A program made the position numbers and the translations under genes. A DNA stretch of 6,583 nt. Source: JBFKPQ01 sp041628225. GTDB lineage: Bacteria > Actinomycetota > Acidimicrobiia > Spongiisociales > JAENVV01. Numbering within the stretch: position 1 is the stretch's first letter; the number at the start of each line of letters is the position of its first letter. Below are positions 1-5,505 of the stretch, one piece after another. The stretch is taken from NCBI GenBank assembly GCA_041628225.1, contig JBFKPQ010000132.1, forward strand, positions 1-6,583, given 5' to 3'. The notes beneath the pieces are model-generated. The model did no database searches. It was not told where the DNA came from and saw only the letters and a program-made list of their open reading frames with translations.

Positions 1-1
1 C

Positions 2-397
2 CTGGAGGACCGCGCGTTCCTGCGGGCCTTCCAGGTGATGGACGAGGTCATCCAAGATCGGCAGCCATGGTTCATGGTGCTGTGGGCGGGGTCGGTCGTC
101 GCCGTGCTCGGTACGGCCGTGGTCGGGATCATCGAACTCGAGGGAATCGATAGGGCACTGTCTGTGGCGGCTGCGGTCGTCTATCTCCTGGGCGTGCAGC
201 TGCCGACGGCAACGATCAACATCCCGCTCAACAACCTGGTGCAGACGCTGGATCTCGCTGCCATGGACGAGCCGTTCGTCACGACGGCGCGTGCCGACTT
301 CGAAGCGCGTTGGAACCGCTGGAACGCGATCCGCACTGTCCTCGGGATGGTGAGCACCCTGATGTTGCTCGTCTTGCTGCTGCGGATGTCGGGCTGA
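2..397 (+). CDS. DUF1772 (anthrone oxygenase-like) membrane protein, 5'-truncated
   Basis: The last 131 residues of a small integral membrane protein are visible; the reading frame is open to the left window edge, so the true start lies outside. The GTG at 35 and ATG at 38 are internal, because the residues before them (DRAFLRAFQVMDEVIQ) match the conserved loop ahead of the second helix in the family. Hydrophobic segments follow at about window residues 23-41, 49-64 and 109-128. The stretch LPTATINIPLNN and the later ARADFEARWNRWNAIRT are typical of DUF1772. Some members act as anthrone oxygenases in polyketide tailoring, but most bacterial ones have no known function, so no substrate is assigned. 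The gene converges on the flavoprotein gene to its right with a 27 bp gap. Family assignment is fairly sure; function is unknown. Confidence 0.8.
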   Translation: MEDRAFLRAFQVMDEVIQDRQPWFMVLWAGSVVAVLGTAVVGIIELEGIDRALSVAAAVVYLLGVQLPTATINIPLNNLVQTLDLAAMDEPFVTTARADFEARWNRWNAIRTVLGMVSTLMLLVLLLRMSG

Positions 398-415
398 GTC
401 CCCCGTGCCGCCGAA

Positions 416-430
416 GCCTGAGGATCAGGC
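416..430. terminator. Small inverted repeat between convergent genes, possible bidirectional terminator
   Basis: GCCTGA-GGA-TCAGGC is a perfect 6 bp inverted repeat with a 3-base loop. It lies just past the DUF1772 stop and contains the stop codon of the convergent flavoprotein gene (complement of 425-427). The position suits a shared terminator, but the stem is short and no T-run follows on either strand, so this is weak. Confidence 0.3.
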
Positions 431-1831
431 ACCGAGGTGTTTGAGCGCGGCTTGGGCGGCCCAGTAGCCCGCCATTCCGTGGATGCCGGCGCCGGGTGCG
501 GTCGAAGATCCGCACAGGAACACTCCCGGGATCGACGTGGTGTGTGGTCGGAACGGTTTCGGGCGAGCGAGGATCTGCGGCAGCGTGAAGGCTCCGCCGA
601 TGATGTCGCCGCCCACGTAATTCTCGTTGTAGGCGGCGAAGTCGGCGGGCCCCATCGCGTGGGTCCCGACGATGCGGTCGCGGAACCCGGGGGCGAATCG
701 CTCGATCTGCCCGAGGATCGCGTCGGTTCGATCGACCGTCGAGCCGGCCGGAACATGGCAGTACGCCCACACGACGTGCTTTCCGTCGGGAGCTCGCGTC
801 GGGTCGGCCACGGTCGGCTGCGCCAGGAGCACGTACGGTCGGTCGAGGAGGCCACCGTCCGACATCGCCCTTTCGGAGGCCGCCATCTGCTCGAACGTGC
901 CGCCCACGTGGACGGTGATGGCCTTGCCGACGTCGGGGTTGGCCCACGGGACGGGACCGTCCAGCGCCAGGTCGAGCTTGAAGACCCCTGGACCGAACTT
1001 CCAGCGGGCCAGGCGTCGCCGTTCGCGGAGTCCATCGCCGTAGATGCGTAACAGGGCCGGTGGCGTCACCGACAGCAAAGTGGCCCGGGCGTCGGGAAGG
1101 TCGTCGGCCGACTCGATGCGCCGGCTGGTCTCGATGGTCCCGCCAAGGCTGAGGAGCAGCGATGCCAGAGCGTCGGTGACCGCGGCCGATCCACCTTCTG
1201 CGACGGGCCAGCGGTAGGCGTGTGCGGTCATCATGAGCGCCATCCCGACGGCGCCCGATCCGGCCGCAGTGAGGGGGGTGGTGTTGTGGGCGGCGTGTCC
1301 CCCGAATAGCGCTTTCGCCCGCTCGGTCTCGAACCCCGCGGCGAACCGCGCCGCCGAACCGAGCGCGTAGCGACCGAATCCGGCCATCAGCAGCGGATGG
1401 CGCGGGATCCCGACCAGCGGGCCGAGGGTGAAGGAGAAGATGTCATCGGCCCGTTCAGCCCAGCTGCCGATGGTGGCGCGATATCGGTCGGCGTCCGGCC
1501 CTAGGCCATCCGCGGTGCGGTCGACGTCGGTGTACTGGAGGACGGCGTCGCCGCCGTCGAGAGGATGGGCAGCCTCGACGTCCGAGAAGCGCCACCGAAG
1601 CCCGTGCTCTCCGAGCGGGAGGCCGGTGAGGGCCGGCGAGCCGTTGCCGAAGGGATGGACGGCCGCACACACGTCGTGGCGGAACCCCGGCAGGGTCAGC
1701 TCCTTCGTCCGGGTGCCGCCGCCGATCGTGTCGGCGGCTTCGATCACGTGAACCGACAGGCCGCGCCGGGCCAGGTAGACGGCGGCCGTCAGTCCGTTCG
1801 GGCCCGCTCCGACGACGACGGCATCGGTCAT
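425..1831 (-). CDS. FAD-dependent oxidoreductase, phytoene desaturase/PYROXD2-like (COG1233)
   Basis: A 468-residue flavoprotein of the amine-oxidase/phytoene-dehydrogenase superfamily. The N-terminal dinucleotide-binding fold is clear: GAGPNG at residues 8-13, acidic E31 at the end of the second strand, and IGGGTRT at 36-42, which is the usual GG-x-R-ST-type motif after it. The C-terminal FAD-binding motif runs CGSSTAPGAGIHGM at 440-453. Length is normal for COG1233 proteins. The NPDV and GKHVVWAY segments resemble the PYROXD2-like branch rather than true carotenoid desaturases, and no crtB-like neighbour is present, so a carotenoid role is not claimed. The natural substrate is unknown. The ATG start overlaps the stop of the ABC ATPase gene (ATGA, 1828-1831) and lacks a strong Shine-Dalgarno, which suggests translational coupling. 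The superfamily is sure; the reaction is not. Confidence 0.9.
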   Translation of the reverse strand: MTDAVVVGAGPNGLTAAVYLARRGLSVHVIEAADTIGGGTRTKELTLPGFRHDVCAAVHPFGNGSPALTGLPLGEHGLRWRFSDVEAAHPLDGGDAVLQYTDVDRTADGLGPDADRYRATIGSWAERADDIFSFTLGPLVGIPRHPLLMAGFGRYALGSAARFAAGFETERAKALFGGHAAHNTTPLTAAGSGAVGMALMMTAHAYRWPVAEGGSAAVTDALASLLLSLGGTIETSRRIESADDLPDARATLLSVTPPALLRIYGDGLRERRRLARWKFGPGVFKLDLALDGPVPWANPDVGKAITVHVGGTFEQMAASERAMSDGGLLDRPYVLLAQPTVADPTRAPDGKHVVWAYCHVPAGSTVDRTDAILGQIERFAPGFRDRIVGTHAMGPADFAAYNENYVGGDIIGGAFTLPQILARPKPFRPHTTSIPGVFLCGSSTAPGAGIHGMAGYWAAQAALKHLGA

Positions 1832-2625
1832 GCCGGCCCCCGGCTGTGAGCCATGAACCTGCCGTCGATCCGCTCGAGCGCAACGGACACACCGAATGCT
1901 TCGGCCAGGGCGTCGGCAGTGAGCGCGTCGCTGATGGGACCGCGGGTAACGGTGTGGCCGTCGCCCAGAAGGTGGAGCTGGTCGAAACCCGGCGGGATCT
2001 CCTCGACGTGGTGGGTGACGAGCACCATGGTCGTGGTCGGCTGGTCGGCCGCGAGTTTGGTCAGCGAGTCCACCAGGTTCTCGCGCGCCCCGAGATCGAG
2101 GCCGGCGCCCGGTTCGTCGAGGAGCAGCAGGTCAGGCCGCGGCATGAGGCTCCGGGCGATCATGACGCGCTTGCGCTCGCCCTCGGACAGCGTGTTGAAC
2201 TCGCGTTCGGCGAGCTCGGCGGCGTTCACCGTTCGAAGGCATTGGCGGGCGTGTTCCCAATCGGCGTCGTCGTAGGTGTGCCAGTCCGAACCCACGAAGC
2301 TGGCGTGGAGTCCCGTGACGACGATCTCGAGGGCAGGGAAGCCGGGCCGGAGATACGAAGCAGGACCGGGCCCGACGTAGCCGATGCGGGAGCGGACCGA
2401 GCGGACGTCGATGCCTTTGCCGCGCCGCCAGCCAAGCACTTCCACGTCGCCGCGGGTGGGCGGGAGGTAGGTGGACACCACCTCCATGAGCGTGGTCTTG
2501 CCCGATCCGTTCGGACCGAACAACACCCACCGTTCACCGGCCCCGACCTCCCAGTCGATGGAGCGCACCAGTTCGGCGCCGTCGCGCCGGACCGTCACGT
2601 CGTCGAGAAGCACGGCGGTTGTCAT
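1828..2625 (-). CDS. ABC transporter-type ATP-binding protein, YlmA/ModF-like (COG1119)
   Basis: A 265-residue single nucleotide-binding domain. Walker A is GPNGSGKT at 37-44, the signature is LSEGE at 146-150, Walker B is LLLLDE at 166-171, the D-loop region is GLDL at 175-178, and the switch histidine is in VTHHVEEIPPGF (H205). The THHVEEIPPGF stretch and the C-terminal extension are characteristic of COG1119, the family of Bacillus YlmA and E. coli ModF. At the usual Q-loop position the sequence reads YVGPGPAS (84-90 region), so the normal glutamine is absent. No permease or binding protein is adjacent, so transport is not shown; the protein could pair with an unlinked permease or be a soluble ABC ATPase. 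I chose the ATG at 2625. An in-frame TTG at 2643 would add six residues but abuts the terminator hairpin. The gene overlaps the downstream flavoprotein by ATGA. Confidence 0.88.
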   Translation of the reverse strand: MTTAVLLDDVTVRRDGAELVRSIDWEVGAGERWVLFGPNGSGKTTLMEVVSTYLPPTRGDVEVLGWRRGKGIDVRSVRSRIGYVGPGPASYLRPGFPALEIVVTGLHASFVGSDWHTYDDADWEHARQCLRTVNAAELAEREFNTLSEGERKRVMIARSLMPRPDLLLLDEPGAGLDLGARENLVDSLTKLAADQPTTTMVLVTHHVEEIPPGFDQLHLLGDGHTVTRGPISDALTADALAEAFGVSVALERIDGRFMAHSRGPA

Positions 2626-2634
2626 CGCACGGAG

Positions 2635-2640
2635 ATCGTA
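2635..2640 (-). promoter_or_regulatory. Candidate -10 element for a leaderless ABC ATPase transcript
   Basis: On the minus strand TACGAT fits the actinobacterial TANNNT -10 pattern and ends 9 nt before the ATG at 2625. No Shine-Dalgarno precedes that ATG. Transcription starting at or just before the ATG would give a leaderless message and separate this pair from the sulfur operon. This is pattern-based only; no clear -35 is seen because the terminator hairpin occupies that region. Confidence 0.3.
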
Positions 2641-2648
2641 CAACCAGA

Positions 2649-2672
2649 CCGGGCCGCCCGAAGGCGGCCCGG
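2649..2672 (-). terminator. Hairpin terminator of the sulfur operon
   Basis: A perfect 10 bp GC stem closes a 4-base loop. Read on the minus strand the loop is TTCG closed by C-G, the exceptionally stable C(UUCG)G tetraloop. It sits 23 bp past the DsrE2 stop codon. The following minus-strand bases (TCTGGTTG) are only modestly T-rich, which is common in high-GC actinobacterial terminators. The matching + strand hairpin has a CGAA loop. It marks the end of the five-gene operon. Confidence 0.75.
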
Positions 2673-2695
2673 GTCCGGAGGGAGAAGCGGTCGCT

Positions 2696-3232
2696 TCAGA
2701 TGAAGATCACCTGGGCGCCGTCGGACAGGTCGATGAACTCGTTCACGTTGATGACGGCTTCGACCTCGTCGAGCAGGTCATCGTCGGTGAGCCCGGCCAT
2801 GTCATACGACATCTTGCAGGCCCACAGACGGGCGCCCATGTCGTGGAGCAGCGTGATGAATTCACGCACGTCCGGCACGTCGAGCGCGGCGATCTGCTTC
2901 TTCAACATCCGCGTGGCGAAGCTGGTCATGCCTGGCAGGCCACCGAGGCCTTGGGGGATGTGCCAGGCGGCGCCCGGCATGTGCATCGCCGTGTTGCCGA
3001 GCATCGTGAACTGCAGCTCGTCGACGGTCTCTTTGTTGATCATGTCGAGGCCCCAGAAGGTGAAGAAGATGTCCACCTCGACGCCCTCGGTGAGCGCACC
3101 GTTGGCCATGATGAGCGCCGGGTACGCCATGTCGAGGTTGCCCTTCGAGCAGATGAAGACGATCTTCCTGGCCTCGGCCTCGTCATCGCCGAAGTCGGGG
3201 ACGACGGCGGGGGCGGCTTCGGTCGTGGTCAT
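2696..3232 (-). CDS. DsrE2-type DsrE/DsrF/DrsH-like sulfur carrier protein
   Basis: A 178-residue protein of the DsrE/DsrF-like superfamily, branch DsrE2 (sulfane sulfur-handling proteins, usually carrying persulfide on a conserved cysteine). The fold-defining start is KIVFICSKGNLDMAYPAL at residues 23-40, followed by GVEVDIFFTFWGLDMI at 50-65. The candidate persulfide cysteine is C139 in ACKMSYDMAGL, and C28 lies at the end of the first strand. A hydrophobic stretch near 78-103 (glycine, methionine and proline rich) resembles the membrane-associating insertion of some DsrE2 proteins, but a true helix is not certain. The frame stays open upstream, yet ATG at 3232 is clearly the start: AGGAGG stands 10 nt before it. 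The Shine-Dalgarno overlaps the stop codon of the DsrC-like gene. It is the last gene of the operon. By analogy it receives sulfur from the SQR or exchanges it with the DsrC-like protein; this is inference. Confidence 0.92.
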   Translation of the reverse strand: MTTTEAAPAVVPDFGDDEAEARKIVFICSKGNLDMAYPALIMANGALTEGVEVDIFFTFWGLDMINKETVDELQFTMLGNTAMHMPGAAWHIPQGLGGLPGMTSFATRMLKKQIAALDVPDVREFITLLHDMGARLWACKMSYDMAGLTDDDLLDEVEAVINVNEFIDLSDGAQVIFI

Positions 3233-3242
3233 GTCGGTCAAA

Positions 3243-3248
3243 CCTCCT
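3243..3248 (-). promoter_or_regulatory. Shine-Dalgarno of the DsrE2 gene, fused to the upstream stop
   Basis: The minus strand reads TAGGAGGT: the TAG ends the DsrC-like gene (3247-3249) and AGGAGG is the ribosome site of the next gene, 10 nt before its ATG at 3232. This decides the DsrE2 start over longer in-frame versions and implies tightly linked translation. Confidence 0.85.
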
Positions 3249-3561
3249 ACACGCATCCGGCCGGCTTGGGGACACCGGCCACGTACGACATCTTCTTGGC
3301 GGGCTTCTTCGGGAAGAGCTCGAACAGCTCCTTCGTGGGGATGCCGCCGACGTTGGTCACCCGACGAAGCGTCGGGGTCGCACCGTTGGCCTTGAAGTCC
3401 TCCCGGACGAACTCGAGGACCTTCCAGTGGGCATCGGTCAACTCGACGCCGATGTTGGCGGCAAGCACCTTGGCCAGCTCCTGGTCCCACTCGTCGTATT
3501 CGGTGAGGAAGCCTTCCTCGTCGACGTGAACCTCACGTCCGTTCAGTGTTGCGAGCGCCAT
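3247..3561 (-). CDS. DsrC/TusE-like sulfur relay protein with a single conserved cysteine
   Basis: A 104-residue protein of the TusE/DsrC/DsvC family, normal in length. DsrC proteins carry sulfur intermediates on a flexible C-terminal arm. Landmarks are DEEGFLTEYDEWDQELAKVLA (residues 14-34), LTDAHWKVLEFVR (41-53), and the arm GVPKPAGCV (96-104). The penultimate C103 is the family's CysA. In true DsrC of dissimilatory sulfur metabolism a second cysteine (CysB) stands 11 residues earlier (Cys100/Cys111 in Allochromatium); here that position is Ser92. The protein therefore resembles the single-cysteine TusE/Rsp-type members and should not form the CysA-CysB intramolecular bridge. The start ATG at 3561 follows AGGAGGT by 6 nt. 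No dsrAB or other tus gene is visible, so tRNA thiolation is not supported by context; a sulfur relay with the adjacent SQR and DsrE2 is the best inference. Confidence 0.92.
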   Translation of the reverse strand: MALATLNGREVHVDEEGFLTEYDEWDQELAKVLAANIGVELTDAHWKVLEFVREDFKANGATPTLRRVTNVGGIPTKELFELFPKKPAKKMSYVAGVPKPAGCV

Positions 3562-3565
3562 CGCG

Positions 3566-4258
3566 CTACCTCCTGTTCTCGACCGGCGCGGCGGCTTCTT
3601 CACCGACGGACCGGAGCATGTGCAAGACCTTGTTGAGTCCACGGCGAACCTCGGGATTGCGCATCTCTTTCAAGAGCGCCAACGCCCCTGGGGGTTCGGT
3701 GGCCTCGAGATGCTCGTCCGCCTGCACCGTGTGGAACGTGCGTTGGAGCATCTGCATGACTTCGGGTTGGGTCATCTCCTTCACCGTCTGCAGGATCAGG
3801 ACGATGTTGTCACCGAGTGCGTCGATGTCCTCCTGCGTGAACGACGTCACGACCCGATCGGCGATCTGTAGTCCGCCTCGGGCGAAGTCCAGATAACCCT
3901 TCTCTTCGAGCCCGGCGAGTCCTTCCATGGCCATCTGCATGGCGGGCTTTCCGAGCGGCGCGACGGTGTCGACCAGTTCCGCGGCCGGCTCGAGCTGGGC
4001 CACCAGCCGTTCCAGCACGGGGAGGGCTCGGACCGTGGCCTCGAGCGTGCGGACGAGCTGGTCGGTGTCGACGCCCAGCGTCGCCAGCTTGTCACCGGCG
4101 GTGACCATGGCGCCCTTGGCGATGGGGGTCAGATCGTCGGCGAGCTCGGCCCACCGGAGGCGGGCGGCTCGCTGTGATTCGAGCTCGGCTGCCATGGTCT
4201 CCATGAGGAGTTCTATACGATCGAGTCGCTCGTCGACCGTGGGCAGAGTGGTGACCAC
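3566..4258 (-). CDS. DUF1641 family protein
   Basis: A mostly helical, soluble, roughly 230-residue protein. The family core is visible twice: LGDNIVLILQTVKEMTQPEV at residues 148-167, and LLKEMRNPEVRRGLNKVL at 195-212. An N-terminal helix (residues 6-40) is rich in charged residues and could form a coiled coil. There are no cysteines, so a direct persulfide-carrier role is unlikely. DUF1641 genes are known to sit beside SQR-like flavoproteins or formate dehydrogenase-like genes (for example yrhD in Bacillus subtilis), but the biochemical role is not established; an assembly or membrane-tethering partner is a guess. I prefer the GTG at 4258: GGAGGT at 4265-4270 leaves 6 nt. The in-frame GTG at 4262-4264, which overlaps the SQR stop as GTGA, directly abuts that site. 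Its stop overlaps the DsrC-like gene's Shine-Dalgarno. Confidence 0.87.
   Translation of the reverse strand: MVTTLPTVDERLDRIELLMETMAAELESQRAARLRWAELADDLTPIAKGAMVTAGDKLATLGVDTDQLVRTLEATVRALPVLERLVAQLEPAAELVDTVAPLGKPAMQMAMEGLAGLEEKGYLDFARGGLQIADRVVTSFTQEDIDALGDNIVLILQTVKEMTQPEVMQMLQRTFHTVQADEHLEATEPPGALALLKEMRNPEVRRGLNKVLHMLRSVGEEAAAPVENRR
3568..3574 (-). promoter_or_regulatory. Shine-Dalgarno of the DsrC-like gene, overlapping the DUF1641 stop
   Basis: The minus strand reads AGGAGGTAG: AGGAGGT is a full-strength ribosome site 6 nt before the ATG at 3561, and the final TAG (3566-3568) is the DUF1641 stop. It fixes the DsrC-like start against longer in-frame versions. Confidence 0.85.
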
Positions 4259-4260
4259 CG

Positions 4261-5505
4261 TCACACCTCCAGGTCCTTGCCGGCCATGCTCATGAGAGCG
4301 GGCAGCGGCAGTTCTTTACCTGGCAGGAGCAGGTTCCAGTACATCCACTTGAACATGAGCTTGCCCCAGTGGTTCATCTCGGTCTCCTTCAGCAGACTGA
4401 AGGGGCCGACGCCCGGCAGCGGGTACTTGCCGGTCAGGGGCTCGGTCTCGTAGTTGAAGTCGATGAGCATGCCCTTGCCGGCACCGGACTCGATGAAGCA
4501 GTTGGCGTGCCCATCGAACGACTCGGTCATCGGACGACCCTCGATGTGCTCGAGGAAATTGTGGGTGAAGATGTCGACGGCGAAGTGGGCCACCGACCCG
4601 GCCTTGGAAGCCGGAATGTTCGACGCATCGCCCAGCGCAAAGATGTTGTCGTACTGGGTCGACAGCAGCGTGTGCTTGTCGACCGGCACGAAGTTCAACT
4701 CGTCGCCGAGTCCACTGCGGGCCACGAAATCGGCGCCCATGTTGAGCGGTACCGTTACGAGTAGATCGAACGGGATCTCTCGTTCGTCGAACGACACGAT
4801 CGTCTTGGTCTCGGTGTCGACCCGTTCGATCATGAAATCTGATTCGAGGGCCACCTTGCGCTCGTCGAGCATCCCGCCCAGGTACCGCGAGGCGACGGGC
4901 TTCGTGAAGGCGCCGGGGAGAGGCGTCACGTACGTGATCTCCACCTGATCGCGCATGCCGCGGTTCTTGAAGAAGTCGTCGGCGAGGAAGGTGAACTCGA
5001 GCGGTGCGACCGGGCACTTGATCGGCATCTCGGTGATGTGGACGACCAGCCGACCGCCCTGCCAGCCGGCAAGCTTGTCGGCGAGTGCCTGGGCACCCTC
5101 GAACGTGTAGAACTCGTGGACGCTGCGGCGCCACTCGTCTTCCATCATGCCGGGCGTCTCGTCGGGCCGCGGTGTCGTGCCGGTGGCGATGACGAGCTGG
5201 TCGTAGCCGAGTTCGGTGCCGTCGGCCAGCACGACCGTGTTCTCGTCGGCGGCCACCCGGTCGATCTCTCCGAGCACCAGGTCCACTCCGGCCGGAATGA
5301 ACCGCTGCTTCGGTTTCACGACCTCCTCGGGGCGATACGTGCCGAAGGGGATGAAGAGGTATCCCGGCTGATAGTGATGGGTGGCCTCCTGGTCGACGAT
5401 GGTGATGGTCCACTCGTCACTCAGGCGGGGACGGAGTTTGTTCACCACCATCGTGCCGGCCGTGCCGGCTCCGAGAACCACCAGTCGCTTGCGCGTCATT
5501 GTCAT
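4261..5505 (-). CDS. Sulfide:quinone oxidoreductase-like FAD/NAD(P)-binding protein
   Basis: A 414-residue flavoprotein of the two-dinucleotide-binding-domain family, matching sulfide:quinone reductases, which oxidise sulfide to sulfane sulfur and pass electrons through FAD to membrane quinone. The FAD motif GAGTAG is at 12-17, the SQR-type segment HHYQPGYLFIPFGTY at 43-57, the second motif VIATGTTPRP at 105-114, and the FAD-contacting NIFALGDASNIPASKAG at 287-303. Two cysteines are present: C164 in IKCPVAP and C336 in HANCFIE, at the places expected for the two catalytic SQR cysteines (Cys160/Cys356 type). The third cysteine of many SQRs (Cys128 type) is absent. The C-terminal tail (about 378-398, Trp/Leu/Met rich) could anchor it to the membrane as in monotopic SQRs. 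ATG at 5505 overlaps the regulator stop (ATGA); the ATG at 5499 has better spacing, 9 nt from AAAGGAG. A different sulfur-compound dehydrogenase remains possible. Confidence 0.9.
   Translation of the reverse strand: MTMTRKRLVVLGAGTAGTMVVNKLRPRLSDEWTITIVDQEATHHYQPGYLFIPFGTYRPEEVVKPKQRFIPAGVDLVLGEIDRVAADENTVVLADGTELGYDQLVIATGTTPRPDETPGMMEDEWRRSVHEFYTFEGAQALADKLAGWQGGRLVVHITEMPIKCPVAPLEFTFLADDFFKNRGMRDQVEITYVTPLPGAFTKPVASRYLGGMLDERKVALESDFMIERVDTETKTIVSFDEREIPFDLLVTVPLNMGADFVARSGLGDELNFVPVDKHTLLSTQYDNIFALGDASNIPASKAGSVAHFAVDIFTHNFLEHIEGRPMTESFDGHANCFIESGAGKGMLIDFNYETEPLTGKYPLPGVGPFSLLKETEMNHWGKLMFKWMYWNLLLPGKELPLPALMSMAGKDLEV
4265..4270 (-). promoter_or_regulatory. Shine-Dalgarno deciding the DUF1641 start
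   Basis: GGAGGT on the minus strand lies within the last codons of the SQR-like gene. It touches the GTG at 4262-4264 but stands 6 nt from the GTG at 4256-4258, so the latter is the more plausible start. Confidence 0.65.

Noticed and set aside
425..1831. Carotenoid phytoene desaturase (crtI)
   Set aside because: The fold matches, but there are no carotenoid genes nearby and the sequence looks more like the PYROXD2-type branch, so no gene symbol was given.
2626..2643. TTG start at 2643 for the ABC ATPase
   Set aside because: It adds six residues without family similarity and lies only 5 nt from the terminator stem; ATG at 2625 begins the normal N-terminus.
1846..2703. Long + strand open frame (285 codons) opposite the ABC ATPase
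   Set aside because: The minus strand has all Walker and signature motifs; this frame is its antisense shadow.
2696..3490. Longer DsrE2 frame beginning upstream of 3232
   Set aside because: The extension would run through most of the DsrC-like gene in another frame; AGGAGG 10 nt before the ATG at 3232 and the family N-terminus fix the start.
2471..3529. Long + strand open frame (352 codons) across the ABC, DsrE2 and DsrC-like genes
   Set aside because: It is antisense to three genes with clear domain matches and good ribosome sites, and its translation shows no recognisable motif; long antisense frames are expected in GC-rich DNA.
2696..3561. Dissimilatory reverse-Dsr (dsrEFH-dsrC) system
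   Set aside because: The DsrE protein is of the DsrE2 type, there is no dsrF, dsrH or dsrAB in view, and the DsrC-like protein lacks CysB.
4316..5413. 365-codon minus-strand frame inside the SQR-like gene
   Set aside because: Arginine- and histidine-rich out-of-frame translation typical of GC-rich shadows; the overlapping frame has clear SQR motifs.
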